Positions 42,131-50,573 of a stretch of 64,000 bases of DNA are shown here, in pieces. Every line of letters begins with the position of its first letter. Position 1 is the first letter of the stretch. Origin of the DNA: Cystobacter fuscus DSM 2262 (GTDB taxonomy: Bacteria > Myxococcota > Myxococcia > Myxococcales > Myxococcaceae); NCBI RefSeq assembly GCF_000335475.2, contig NZ_ANAH02000011.1:1-64000 (forward strand), written 5' to 3'. The notes beneath the pieces are model-generated. The model saw only the letters and a program-made list of their open reading frames with translations. It was not told the DNA's origin and made no database searches. The position numbers and the translations under genes were made by a program.

Positions 42131-44182
42131 ATGTCCATTCGGATCAACCCGAACACCGTCTCTACCCCTCGAACGCTCTTGGAGCAGAAGCCCTCGGGCG
42201 TCTCCACGCCTCCCGCCGGGGTGCAAGGACCGTCGGCCTCCGTTCCAGCCAACGGGGTGCGGAGCTCGGGCTTCCAGACGAAGACCGAGGCCGTGAATCT
42301 CCAGGGGACCTCGAGCGCGTGGACCCAGGACAGCGTGCAGCGCCAGCTCGCGGTGAGCTCGACCTACACCCGGCTCATGGAGGACGCGGTGACGGCGCGG
42401 GCGCTCAACGCCCTGCGGGTCCGGGACGGCGCGGCCCTGGCCGCCCTGGGCAGCCTGCTGACGAGCGGCAAGTTCTCGCTGTGGCCGGACAAGCAGGCCG
42501 CCCTCGAGAAGCTGCAGCAGACCCAGCCGGAGCTCTTCACCCAGCTCGTCACCCTCGCGCAGCAGCTCGGCTCCAGCGCCCCGCTGCCGGTGGTCTCCAC
42601 CCCGGACGTCGCGGCGACGCAGGCCGCCAACGCCCTCACCACGGCACGCAATGCCTACACACACGCGCGCGACGTGGTGTCCGTGTTGGATCAACAGCTG
42701 GCCGCCGGCCTGGATGCGCTCGGCCCCGCGCTCACGGGCGCGCAGAAGCAGGCCTACATCGAGGCCTTCCGCGCCGCGCACCAGGCGGACTACGACCGCG
42801 CGCTCCAGACGGAGGCCACGCTCGCCGCCTCGCTGCTCAATCCCGAGCTGGACAAGATGCTCGGCCGGGATCTCCACCTCGCCTATGCGTCGGCGGAGGC
42901 GGCCCAGGCCCTGGCCGGCGGCGCGCACTCGGTGGACGTGCTCCAGTGGGCGGCGCGTGTGCTGAACGAGGCCAACGTCGCCCAGGACATGTTCGAGCAG
43001 ACCCAGACGGGGGTGTCCATTCCCGGCTGGAAGGGGACGAGCGAGCTGCACGCGCCGGTCGACTTCGCGGAACTCCAGCGCCTGGCGCTGGGCGGTGCGG
43101 CCGGGGAGCTGCTGGCCCAGGCCAACGGCGATCCCCAGGCGGCCCTGGCGAACTTCTCGGCGCTCGCGTCGGCCGTGGGCGGAGATCCCGCGAAGACCAA
43201 CGAGCTGCTCTCCGCGCTCAACAAGGCCTCGGCGGGCGACTACTCGGGCCTCTCGCAGCTGCTCAACTCGGCGGATCCGTTCACCCAGGGTCTGGGCACG
43301 GCCGCGGCGGTGTTCGCCGGACTCAACGCCCGCAACGCCACCCAGCAGGCCGCGTATGGGAAGTTCCTCAAGGACCTGGCCGCCACTCCGGCCGGAGCGA
43401 AGGTGCTGGGCGATGCGCTCCACTCCCTGGCCGGGGCGAGCCTCGCCGCGGCGGAGGGCTCGGCCGTGCCCGCGCAGATCGCGCCGACCCTGAGCGCGTT
43501 GACCACCGCGCTCGACAGCGGCACGCAGACCCTGGATCTCTTCAGCGCGTCCTCCTTCGACGATGGCGCGCAGCAGGCGTTGACGGACTTGAGCGCCCTG
43601 GCCGACAGCGGCGCGCCGGCCGCGGCACCGCAGCCGGAGACGCTCACCGAGAGCATCACCGACCTCATCACCGACCTGGGCGAGGAGCTCACCGAGCTCA
43701 AGAGCAGTCAGTCGGCCGAGGAGGAGAAGCGGACGGAGCGCGAGGAGAAGAGCCGCGACGACGAGGTCCGCCAGAAGGAGGCCCGCGAGGAGGAGACCCG
43801 GGAGCTGCTCGAGAAGGTGGGCGTGGAGCGCAACCTGGCGAAGACGCTCGCCAAGGGAGTGGAGCTGCCCAAGGCGCTGAGCAAGAAGGTGGGCCTGACG
43901 CCCGCGCAGATCGCGTCGCTCGCCGTCTCTCACCCCGAGGTGTTCGCGTCGGCCCGGGCCGCCCAGCATGCCGTCGAGTTCGCCCAGGCGTGCGGCATGC
44001 GGGGGGACAACGTGCGCAAGTTCTTCGATGCCCTCGCGCAGGACTCCGCCAACTACCTCCAGAAGCTCTCCCAGGAGGGCGCGGCGCTGAAGGAGAAGGA
44101 CGCGGAGATGCGCGCGCTCGTCGAGCGCTCGTTCCCGAAGGCCCGGGCGCTCCTGCGCGAAGCCGAGCGGGCCGCCGCCTGA
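42131..44182 (+). CDS. Unknown 683-residue Ala-rich protein with charged coiled coil
   Basis: No family recognised. The N-terminus (MSIRINPNTVSTPRTLLEQK) has no signal peptide and is Ser/Thr/Pro-rich and probably disordered for ~60 residues. A long helical region follows (AAQALAGGAHSVDVLQWAAR, DVVSVLDQQLAAGLDAL). A strongly charged coiled coil lies at about 535-570 (EEEKRTEREEKSRDDEVRQK), and the C-terminal part (about 575-683) is helical and basic. The layout resembles secreted effector-like or cargo proteins of myxobacteria that begin MSIRI. ATG 42131 has a GACGGAGGAG site 9 bases upstream. Confidence 0.75.
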   Translation: MSIRINPNTVSTPRTLLEQKPSGVSTPPAGVQGPSASVPANGVRSSGFQTKTEAVNLQGTSSAWTQDSVQRQLAVSSTYTRLMEDAVTARALNALRVRDGAALAALGSLLTSGKFSLWPDKQAALEKLQQTQPELFTQLVTLAQQLGSSAPLPVVSTPDVAATQAANALTTARNAYTHARDVVSVLDQQLAAGLDALGPALTGAQKQAYIEAFRAAHQADYDRALQTEATLAASLLNPELDKMLGRDLHLAYASAEAAQALAGGAHSVDVLQWAARVLNEANVAQDMFEQTQTGVSIPGWKGTSELHAPVDFAELQRLALGGAAGELLAQANGDPQAALANFSALASAVGGDPAKTNELLSALNKASAGDYSGLSQLLNSADPFTQGLGTAAAVFAGLNARNATQQAAYGKFLKDLAATPAGAKVLGDALHSLAGASLAAAEGSAVPAQIAPTLSALTTALDSGTQTLDLFSASSFDDGAQQALTDLSALADSGAPAAAPQPETLTESITDLITDLGEELTELKSSQSAEEEKRTEREEKSRDDEVRQKEAREEETRELLEKVGVERNLAKTLAKGVELPKALSKKVGLTPAQIASLAVSHPEVFASARAAQHAVEFAQACGMRGDNVRKFFDALAQDSANYLQKLSQEGAALKEKDAEMRALVERSFPKARALLREAERAAA

Positions 44183-44258
44183 GCCACCCGAGCGAGGCGC
44201 TCGGGCGCGATGGGAGTTCCCGTTGCGGCGCGAGCGCCTTGTGTCATAGGACGGGCGC

Positions 44259-44690
44259 ATGGAGCCCCTCGAGCGACAGTGGACGATAGGCCAACACACC
44301 TTCCACTTCGAGGCCCCCGATCTCCTCTGGTCGAAGCACCAGGGGTACTGCACCCTGGATGAGGCCATGCGGATGGTGAGCCTCTACCGGGAGCTGGGCG
44401 GGATTCGTCCCTTCTTCCTCCTGTCGGACATGGAGCAGGCCGAGGGAATGGAGTCGGAGGCCAAGCGCTATGTCAGCGAGAACCTCCGGCCCGAGTGGCT
44501 CCTGGGCGTCATCTATTTCAACGCACGGTTGCTGCACAAAGCCCTCGCCAGGGGCCTGCTCCTCGCCGCGCAGCTGAGCCGGTCGGAGGATGATCCTCCG
44601 CGGACGGAGGTTCACTTCGTCTCCACCCGGGACAGCGCACGAGCGCTCAGCGACCAGTTGCGCGCGCGGCGGGAGGAACACCGCGTCTGA
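44259..44690 (+). CDS. STAS-like small protein, copy 1
   Basis: A 143-residue cytoplasmic protein. RQWTIGQHTFHFEAPDLLW, PFFLLSDMEQAEGMESEAKR and GVIYFNARLLHKALARGLLL fit a SpoIIAA/STAS-like alpha/beta fold; the function is unknown. It is a paralogue of the gene at 45362, with the same length and aligned without gaps as far as I can see. Both are preceded by CCTTGTGTCATA exactly 10 bases before the ATG. The third copy at 49918 is only a C-terminal remnant. Confidence 0.8.
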   Translation: MEPLERQWTIGQHTFHFEAPDLLWSKHQGYCTLDEAMRMVSLYRELGGIRPFFLLSDMEQAEGMESEAKRYVSENLRPEWLLGVIYFNARLLHKALARGLLLAAQLSRSEDDPPRTEVHFVSTRDSARALSDQLRARREEHRV

Positions 44691-44893
44691 GCAGGCGTCC
44701 TCGAGGCGCCGCGATCCGGGACCTCGTCGGTGGGCTGGTTCGTGTCACGCCAGGGAGGCGAGCGCTCGTCACCTTCCTCGGGAACTCCTCCTGGGTGGAC
44801 GTGTGAGCGGGGTTGCGCCGGCCCGAGCGTCGGTTCCCTCCTCGTGGCTCCGTTCCCACCGTCATGAGGGGCCATCATGCGCGGAGGTGTTTC

Positions 44894-45238
44894 ATGGCAT
44901 CCCGAGGGCGTTTGGTAATGATGGTGCTGCTCATCATCCTGCTCAGTCTGGTGATGCAGGCGTGCATCGTCGTGCCCGTGGAGTCGCGGCCCCGGAGCCG
45001 TTCGGCCTATGGCTATGGAGGGAGCGGCTATTCCACCGACGTGGACCCACGCGAGGCCCAGCGGGAATGCTTCCGCGTGGCGCGTGACTTCAGGGGCTAC
45101 CGGGGGGTTCGCGTGGGGGCCGTGGACGTGACGGGGCCCGAGACGGCCCGGGTCGAGCTGCGCGCCCGGACATATGGTGGCTACGTGCGCATGGGCTGCA
45201 CGTACGACGCTCGGACCGGCCGCGCTTATGTCCCGTGA
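44894..45238 (+). CDS. Small secreted or membrane-anchored protein
   Basis: 114 residues with a hydrophobic N-terminus (LVMMVLLIILLSLVMQAC) ending in a Cys that could be lipidated. The mature part has a Tyr/Gly-rich patch (AYGYGGSGYSTD) and a small conserved-looking domain (AQRECFRVARDFRGYRGVRV ... GCTYDARTGRAYV) with two Cys. ATG 44894 has a strong GGAGGTG site. It sits between the two STAS-like paralogues. The family is not recognised. Confidence 0.72.
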   Translation: MASRGRLVMMVLLIILLSLVMQACIVVPVESRPRSRSAYGYGGSGYSTDVDPREAQRECFRVARDFRGYRGVRVGAVDVTGPETARVELRARTYGGYVRMGCTYDARTGRAYVP

Positions 45239-45361
45239 GGGAGCGCGCCTCCCGCCGGTGGGCTCCTGGCTTCTCCCTCCGTGTTTCCGGGTGCCACGAC
45301 CCGAGGGGTAGGACCTCCCCCCCGTTGGCGATAGGAAGACCTTGTGTCATATGGAAGACAT

Positions 45362-45793
45362 ATGGCGCCCATCCAACGAAAGTGGACGATAGGGAGGAAC
45401 ACCTTCCACTTCGAGGCTCCCGATCTGCTCTGGGCGAAGTGGAAGGGGGAGTGCTCCCTGGATGAAGCCAGACTCCTGGTGAAACTCTACCGGGAGCTGG
45501 GCACGGTCCGCCCCTTCTTCATCCTGGGAGACATGGAGGAGGCCGGAGGGATCGAGGCGGAGGCCCGGCGCTATATCAACGAGCACGTCCGGCAGGAGTG
45601 GATGCTGGGCATCATCTATTTCAAGACGCGACTGCTGCACCGAGCCATCGCCAAGGGCCTGCTCCTCGCCGCGGAGATGACCCGGTCCGAGGGTGATCCC
45701 CCGAGCACGAAGATCTACTTCGTCTCCACGCGGGACAGGGCACGGGAACTCCTCGTCCAACTGCGAGCGCGGCAGGAGGAACACCGCGTCTGA
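45362..45793 (+). CDS. STAS-like small protein, copy 2
   Basis: 143 residues, paralogue of 44259-44690 (for example RKWTIGRNTFHFEAPDLLW versus RQWTIGQHTFHFEAPDLLW). ATG 45362 is chosen over 45344 because it gives the same length as copy 1 and the same 10-base spacing from CCTTGTGTCATA. The C-terminal end STRDRARELLVQLRARQEEH recurs at 49918-49986. A duplicated family with unknown role; perhaps partner-switching regulation if the STAS reading is right. Confidence 0.8.
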   Translation: MAPIQRKWTIGRNTFHFEAPDLLWAKWKGECSLDEARLLVKLYRELGTVRPFFILGDMEEAGGIEAEARRYINEHVRQEWMLGIIYFKTRLLHRAIAKGLLLAAEMTRSEGDPPSTKIYFVSTRDRARELLVQLRARQEEHRV

Positions 45794-45854
45794 AGGTTGG
45801 CCGTGATGGCTACACTTCCACGAACGCCATCACGAGACGGGGGCGGAGGGACCG

Positions 45855-46043
45855 CTAATCAGTGTGCGTGACGCCGCCATTGGTGGTCCCATTCGCCAGT
45901 GATGCGGAGCTGCTCTGGCCGCCCACGACGGCGTCCAGTTCGCGATCCTCCAGGACCCGCGGCTCCACTCCCATGGGAAGAGACTCGGACGCAGACTTCC
46001 CCTGCATGTTGTCCACGTGCTTCACGCTCCAAGACAATTTCAT
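45855..46043 (-). CDS. Double-glycine leader peptide (RiPP/bacteriocin-like precursor)
   Basis: A 62-residue peptide from ATG 46043, with AGGGGAA 7 bases upstream. The first 42 residues look like a leader ending in LEDRELDAVVGG, the E-L-x-x-V-x-G-G pattern cut by C39 peptidase-containing ABC exporters. The remaining 20 residues, QSSSASLANGTTNGGVTHTD, are rich in Ser/Thr/Asn/Gly and would be the core. No modification enzyme or transporter is nearby, so it would rely on genes elsewhere. The region upstream has TTGACA at 46136-46131 but a poor -10. Confidence 0.6.
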   Translation of the reverse strand: MKLSWSVKHVDNMQGKSASESLPMGVEPRVLEDRELDAVVGGQSSSASLANGTTNGGVTHTD

Positions 46044-46384
46044 GGTGGATTCCCCTGTCTGCGTGGGACCCGAAGGCGGCGACCCGACGCGAGTCACAGA
46101 TTCACGCCTGACAGCTCATATGTCAAGCAGGTTGATTTCATGCAAGTCTTTCCGGGTGGGAGGGCTCCAGAGCATGATTGGGTAATTGAAGATAGTCATG
46201 TCTTGCGATTTGCATATGACTGTCTCTCGTTCCTGCTCGGTCCGAGGATCCGGTGTTCTCGGGTCTGGTTGCGCGGTAGATGAACGCGAAGTCCTCCGCC
46301 ACGCCGAGGACGAAGAGGAGGGCGCCTCCGCCCCTGGAAATGGTTTGTTGGGAGTCCCCGGATTTCCGTCTTATAACGGGGGGC
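46044..46384. other. AT-rich gap between peptide gene and M23 gene
   Basis: The gap is clearly lower in GC than its surroundings. It carries TTGACA on the minus strand (46136-46131) as a possible -35 for the peptide gene, and presumably the promoter of the M23 gene on the plus strand. An ATG at 46280 is in frame with the M23 gene but adds non-signal sequence. No RNA gene recognised. Confidence 0.4.
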
Positions 46385-47278
46385 ATGTCGTCTCCCGTGA
46401 TCGTCTGCCTCTGGCTGCGCTTCGCGCGGCGCTTGCTTCCCCTCGCCCTGGGCCTCGTGGCTCTGGGGGCCGAGGCTCGTCCGAGTCTTTCCGTGCAACC
46501 GCGGACGGCGAAGCCTGGTGATCCCGTGCTCATCACCCTCCGGGGCTTCGAGACGCCCCCCACGGGCACGCTCGATGGACGTGCCTTGCGGTTCTTCAAG
46601 GCGCGAGACACCTTCCAGGCGCTCGTCGGGCTCTCGGTGGAGCAGCCCGTGGGCACGGTGGACGTGAAGGTCGTCGGCCCCGAGTCGGCAGGGGGTGAGC
46701 CGGTGGAGCTCGTCGAGCGCCTGCAGGTGGTGACGCCGGGCTATCCGGAGCGGCGGCTTCAAGTGGCGAGCAAGTACATCGAGCCTCCAGAGTCCGTGAA
46801 GGCCCGGCTGGCGGAGGATCAGGCCGCGCTCACCGCCGCTTTTTCCCAGGAATTGTCCCCCCTGTTGTTCCAGCGCAACTTCGCCTGGCCGCGGCGCAAG
46901 CGAATCACCGCGCACTTCGGAGACCGCCGCTCCTTCAATGGCAAGCTACAGAGGCAGCACTTCGGCACGGACATCGCGGGCGCCATGGGCGCTCCGATCC
47001 GCGCGGCCAACGATGGCGTGGTGGTGATGACGCGCGACAACTACAGCGAGGGCAACTCCGTGCTCGTCTACCACGGCGGGGGCCTGTACACGACCTACTT
47101 CCACCTCTCGGGCTTCTCCGTGAAGGAAGGGGCGAAGGTGAAGCAGGGGCAGAAGCTGGGCGTCGTGGGGAGGACGGGCCGTGTCACCGGCCCGCATCTG
47201 CACTGGGGCGTGAAGATCGATGGCGTCTGGGTGGATTCCGAGACGCTGCTCAAGCTGGACTTCTTCGCTCCCCCGTAG
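46385..47278 (+). CDS. Secreted M23/LytM endopeptidase
   Basis: 297 residues from ATG 46385: signal peptide (RFARRLLPLALGLVALGAEA), a beta-rich N-terminal domain (SLSVQPRTAKPGDPVLITL) and an M23 metallopeptidase domain at about 170-290, with zinc ligands in RQHFGTDIAG (HxxxD) and HLHWG (HxH). The motifs are intact, so it is likely an active peptidoglycan endopeptidase. It could act on prey walls or self walls. The convergent racemase gene ends 6 bases downstream. Confidence 0.9.
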   Translation: MSSPVIVCLWLRFARRLLPLALGLVALGAEARPSLSVQPRTAKPGDPVLITLRGFETPPTGTLDGRALRFFKARDTFQALVGLSVEQPVGTVDVKVVGPESAGGEPVELVERLQVVTPGYPERRLQVASKYIEPPESVKARLAEDQAALTAAFSQELSPLLFQRNFAWPRRKRITAHFGDRRSFNGKLQRQHFGTDIAGAMGAPIRAANDGVVVMTRDNYSEGNSVLVYHGGGLYTTYFHLSGFSVKEGAKVKQGQKLGVVGRTGRVTGPHLHWGVKIDGVWVDSETLLKLDFFAPP

Positions 47279-47284
47279 CCCCGG

Positions 47285-48490
47285 CTACTCGGACTTCGCC
47301 ACCCGGGGGTTGGCCCTGCCCCAGCCCATGCGGAGCTCGTCGATGAGCGTGCCCGCCCCCTGCTGCAGTTCCGCCTGGGTGATGGCGTTGACGCCCTGAT
47401 GGCCGAACAGCACGACCTCGTCACCGGGTTGGACGTCCGGAGCTTCCGTGACATCGACCATGAACGTGTTCATGGAAATCCTCCCGACGACGGGATGGCG
47501 ACGTCCCCGGATGAGGACATGCCCCTGGTTCGAGAAGTCGCGCCGGTAGCCGTCGGCGTAACCCATGGGGATGTTCGCGAGCAGGGAGTCTCGCTGCAAG
47601 GTGGCCGTGCGGTCATAGCCAATCGTGCTCCCAGCCGGATAGGCATTGACGGAAGCCACGCGGGTCTTCACCTCCATCACCTGTTTGAACTCCGGATGCG
47701 CGTCCATGGTCTCCCCATAGATGGCGCCTCCGGGACGGACCATGTCGAGATGACTCTCCGGGACGTCCAGGGTCGCGAAGGAGTTGGCGCAATGGAGGAG
47801 GAGCTTGCCGCGGTCCAGGTGCCCCTGTTCGATAATCCACGCCGCTTCCTCCTTGAAGAGGGCGAGTCCGCGCAGGACATCCTCCCGGTCCTCCACCGGC
47901 AACTGGGTCATGATTCCGGTGAGCTGGAGGTGGGGGAGTTTCAGGAGTTCGAGCGCGTCGCTCTTGCCTCGCGCCGTGCTCAATTCGAGGCCATTGCGAC
48001 CCACGCCCCGCGCGTTGAGATCGAGGTGGATGGGGATGGTCCGGGCATGCCGCTGGCCAATGTCCGAGATGTGCTTCGCATGCGCGAGGTTTCCGACCAG
48101 TTCCTCGAGCGCATAGGGCAATGCGTCCTCGACTTCCTGGGGCGTCGCGGTCCGGATCCGGACCAGCCTTCCGCCGAATCCTCCGTCCCGTACGCGCTGG
48201 GCGTCCTCATTGCTGGCGATGGCGACGCACGGGACACTCAAGGACACGATCGATGGAATGAGGAGGTCGATTCCGTGTCCGTAGGCGTCGGCCTTCATGA
48301 CCGCGCAGAGTTGGGTCTTGTCCGACAGCCGGGCCTTCACGGTGCGGAGGTTGTGCTCGAAGGCCTTCGTGTTGATCTCCACCCAGGCATTGGAGACGTG
48401 GGCGCGGGGGACGGAGGTCCCCGGATGCGCCCGACAGTTCAGGAGGAACAGCGGGGCGACGAGCACGAGCAGCATTCGAGCATGAGACAT
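47285..48490 (-). CDS. Periplasmic broad-specificity amino-acid racemase (Bsr-like)
   Basis: 401 residues from ATG 48490 with a lipoprotein-like signal (LVLVAPLFLLNC, Cys19). Alanine-racemase fold: PLP Lys66 in AVMKADAYGHG and the second catalytic Tyr in IPMGYADGYRRD. The LNARGVGRNGLE motif and export signal point to Bsr-type enzymes that make non-canonical D-amino acids in the periplasm, rather than cytoplasmic Alr. Released D-amino acids can modify peptidoglycan or disperse biofilms of other species. ATG 48511 is an alternative start. Confidence 0.87.
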   Translation of the reverse strand: MSHARMLLVLVAPLFLLNCRAHPGTSVPRAHVSNAWVEINTKAFEHNLRTVKARLSDKTQLCAVMKADAYGHGIDLLIPSIVSLSVPCVAIASNEDAQRVRDGGFGGRLVRIRTATPQEVEDALPYALEELVGNLAHAKHISDIGQRHARTIPIHLDLNARGVGRNGLELSTARGKSDALELLKLPHLQLTGIMTQLPVEDREDVLRGLALFKEEAAWIIEQGHLDRGKLLLHCANSFATLDVPESHLDMVRPGGAIYGETMDAHPEFKQVMEVKTRVASVNAYPAGSTIGYDRTATLQRDSLLANIPMGYADGYRRDFSNQGHVLIRGRRHPVVGRISMNTFMVDVTEAPDVQPGDEVVLFGHQGVNAITQAELQQGAGTLIDELRMGWGRANPRVAKSE

Positions 48491-48548
48491 CGAAGAGTCT
48501 CTTGTGGGCATGGTGTGAACCTTTTCAAGCGATGGCCAGTGCCGTCCG

Positions 48549-49685
48549 TCAGGTGCTCTTGAGCATCCGCCGTGTCTTCTCCCGGTTGGCGAGCCAGTGG
48601 CCCGACTGGATGGGCCAATCCTGGAAGTCGAGCGGATTGGCCTCCAGCGCGCGCCGCGCGTTCAGGGGCCATTGGGGCGCGGCGAGGGCCTCGCGCGCCA
48701 GGGCCACCAAGTCCGCCCGGCCCTCCGCCACGATGGCTTCCGCCTGCGCGGCCTCGGTGATGAGACCCACCGCGATGGTGCGCAGGCCCGTCTCCTCGCG
48801 CACGCGCTGGGCGAAACCCACCTGATAGCCAGGGCCGGAGGGGCCCTTGAACTCCTTGGCCACGCCTCCCGAGGAGCAGTCGAGCACGTCGACGCCTCGT
48901 TTCTCCAACTCCCGGGCGAAGGCCACGGTGTCCTCCAGGGTCCAGCCCCCCTCGACGCCGTCGATGGAGGAGACCCGGACGAACACGGGCTTGTCCTGGG
49001 GCCAGATCGCGCGGACGCCCTCGATGACCTCGAGCGGAAAGCGCATCCGGTTGTCCCGCGTGCCGCCGTAGCGATCCGTGCGCCGGTTGGCCACGGGCGA
49101 GAGGAATTCATTGAGCAGGTAGCCATGCGCGCAGTGCACCTCGACGATGTCGAAGCCCGCCTGGAGTGCCCGCTGGGCGGCGGAACGCCAGGCCTGGCGC
49201 AGACGCTCGAGGCCCTCGTCCGTCAGGGCGCCGGGAACCTGCCAGCCCTCGGCGTGGGGCAGGGCGCTCGGCGCCACCGTGGGCCAGGGGCCTTCCCCTC
49301 GCGCGTCCGCGTCCGCCTGGGTCAGCGAGACGTCTCCCTCCCAGGGCCGCTGCCGCGAGCCCTTGCGCCCCGCGTGTCCGAGCTGGATGGCCGGCACCGC
49401 TCCGTGGGCGCGCAGGAAGGTGGAGATGCGGGCGAGTGGCGCGATCTGCGCATCGTTCCACAACCCCATGTCTCCGTGCGTGATGCGACCCTCGGGCGAG
49501 ACGCCGGTGGCCTCCACGAACACGATGCCAAAGCCTCCGAGCGCGAACCGTCCCAGGTGCGCGAGATGGTAGTCGGTCGCGATACCGTCGACCGCAGAGT
49601 ACTGGCACATGGGTGAGACGACGAGGCGATTGCGCGCACGCACGCCGCGCAAGGTGATGGGTTCGAAGAGCTTCAGCGATGACAT
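48549..49685 (-). CDS. NADH:flavin oxidoreductase, YqjM-type
   Basis: 378 residues of the Old Yellow Enzyme family, FMN-binding TIM barrel, cytoplasmic. The N-terminal RLVVSPMCQYSA with Cys is characteristic of the thermophilic-like/YqjM subgroup; HGYLLNEFLSPVANRRTDRYGG is the usual active-site and substrate segment, and IQLGHAGRKGS is a conserved flavin contact. It reduces activated C=C bonds with NAD(P)H. ATG 49685 (MSSLKLFEP) fits homologues better than ATG 49709. No operon partner. Confidence 0.93.
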   Translation of the reverse strand: MSSLKLFEPITLRGVRARNRLVVSPMCQYSAVDGIATDYHLAHLGRFALGGFGIVFVEATGVSPEGRITHGDMGLWNDAQIAPLARISTFLRAHGAVPAIQLGHAGRKGSRQRPWEGDVSLTQADADARGEGPWPTVAPSALPHAEGWQVPGALTDEGLERLRQAWRSAAQRALQAGFDIVEVHCAHGYLLNEFLSPVANRRTDRYGGTRDNRMRFPLEVIEGVRAIWPQDKPVFVRVSSIDGVEGGWTLEDTVAFARELEKRGVDVLDCSSGGVAKEFKGPSGPGYQVGFAQRVREETGLRTIAVGLITEAAQAEAIVAEGRADLVALAREALAAPQWPLNARRALEANPLDFQDWPIQSGHWLANREKTRRMLKST

Positions 49686-49917
49686 AGGACCTCCCCCAAT
49701 CGTGAGCACTGCCGCGCGACTGTCGCGCTTGCCAGGGGCGGGGTTTTAACCAAGGACGCCGTGACAGGCGAGAGGACAGACGAGCGGGTGTGACCGACGG
49801 CATCCCTCGGGGGAGCGGTCACCTCGGTTTTTCCCGAGGCAGAAGAAGGATGCAAGCCTGTTGAAGGCGAGGACGATGGCGGAGGAGCCGAGGGCCGCGC
49901 CTGCCCGCGCCCACTGC

Positions 49918-49986
49918 TCCACGCGGGACAGGGCACGGGAACTTCTCGTCCAACTGCGTGCGCGGCGGGAGGAACACCGCGTTTGA
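49918..49986 (+). pseudogene. C-terminal remnant of a third STAS-like copy
   Basis: The last 22 codons plus stop of the STAS-like family: STRDRARELLVQLRARREEH then RV and TGA. By my alignment it matches the corresponding bases of 45725-45793 at about 64 of 69 positions. Nothing upstream of 49918 matches the rest of the gene. It is a truncated copy left by duplication and deletion. Confidence 0.8.
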
Positions 49987-50105
49987 TGGGCCTTCGCTGG
50001 AACCTGGACCGCGCCGCGGACGCCCTGAAGACGACCCGGGCGGAGCTGATTCTCCGCCTGCGCGACGCGGGCTTCGGCTATCTCCTCGAGGACTCCGTGA
50101 AGTAG
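49986..50105 (+). CDS. Short ORF, helix-turn-helix-like fragment
   Basis: 39 residues (MGLRWNLDRAADALKTTRAE followed by LILRLRDAGFGYLL); ATG shares one base with the stop of the STAS-like remnant. The sequence reads like a FIS- or helix-turn-helix-type C-terminus (DRAADALKTTRAELILRLRD). It may be the tail of a lost gene rather than a gene of its own. Confidence 0.35.
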   Translation: MGLRWNLDRAADALKTTRAELILRLRDAGFGYLLEDSVK

Positions 50106-50132
50106 CACCCCTCGATACTCCTGGAGCCTGGG

Positions 50133-50519
50133 ATGTTCATTCGCTTCGTCATCAACAGACTCGATCCGGATTCAGGCCGACGTCAGGGAATACTGCAAGC
50201 CTCGAGGGAACTCAGGGACGATGGCCTCCTGCTGCCCGAGGAACAGGAGGTGTGCGATGAAGTATTCACCTGGCTTTTCGACAATCTTGACAGACCCGAC
50301 ACGTTCTCCCGTTCGCGGAAGAGTCATGCCGCGAAGGTCGCGCTGAGCTGGTTCAAGTCGACGGCGAGAGAGCACATCGCGCGCATGCATGTGCTGGCCA
50401 GGGTCCTGGAGGCGCATGGGCTCCAGGTGGACGTCATCGAGGAGCGGCGACCCGGGTACATCGTCCATGAGGACGAGTATCAGGTCGTCGCCGAGCCCTT
50501 TCAGGAGACGTGCACCTGA
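50133..50519 (+). CDS. Unknown 128-residue protein
   Basis: A soluble protein without signal peptide (MFIRFVINRLDPDSGRRQGI), helical middle (EVCDEVFTWLFDNLDRPDTF, AREHIARMHVLARVLEAHG) and beta C-terminus (VDVIEERRPGYIVHEDEYQV). Not recognised; the layout is typical of small myxobacterial hypothetical proteins. A terminator-like hairpin lies 11 bases downstream. The codon usage is similar to neighbours, so it looks like a functional gene. Confidence 0.7.
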   Translation: MFIRFVINRLDPDSGRRQGILQASRELRDDGLLLPEEQEVCDEVFTWLFDNLDRPDTFSRSRKSHAAKVALSWFKSTAREHIARMHVLARVLEAHGLQVDVIEERRPGYIVHEDEYQVVAEPFQETCT

Positions 50520-50530
50520 GCTCCAGCGCC

Positions 50531-50562
50531 AAGACGGGTCCCCGATGGCGGAGACCCGTCTT
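50531..50562. terminator. Bidirectional terminator hairpin
   Basis: AAGACGGGTC / GACCCGTCTT with a 12-base loop, between the convergent ends of the 128-residue gene (50519, plus) and the GH114-like gene (50574, minus). A short T run follows on the plus strand. Confidence 0.65.
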
Positions 50563-50573
50563 TCAAGGGCGGC

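Noticed and set aside
49830-49936. Minus-strand C-terminus resembling a P-type ATPase tail (AGAALGSSAIVLAFNRL)
   Set aside because: The hydrophobic string is short, lacks the rest of the gene and overlaps the STAS-like remnant; chance similarity is as likely.
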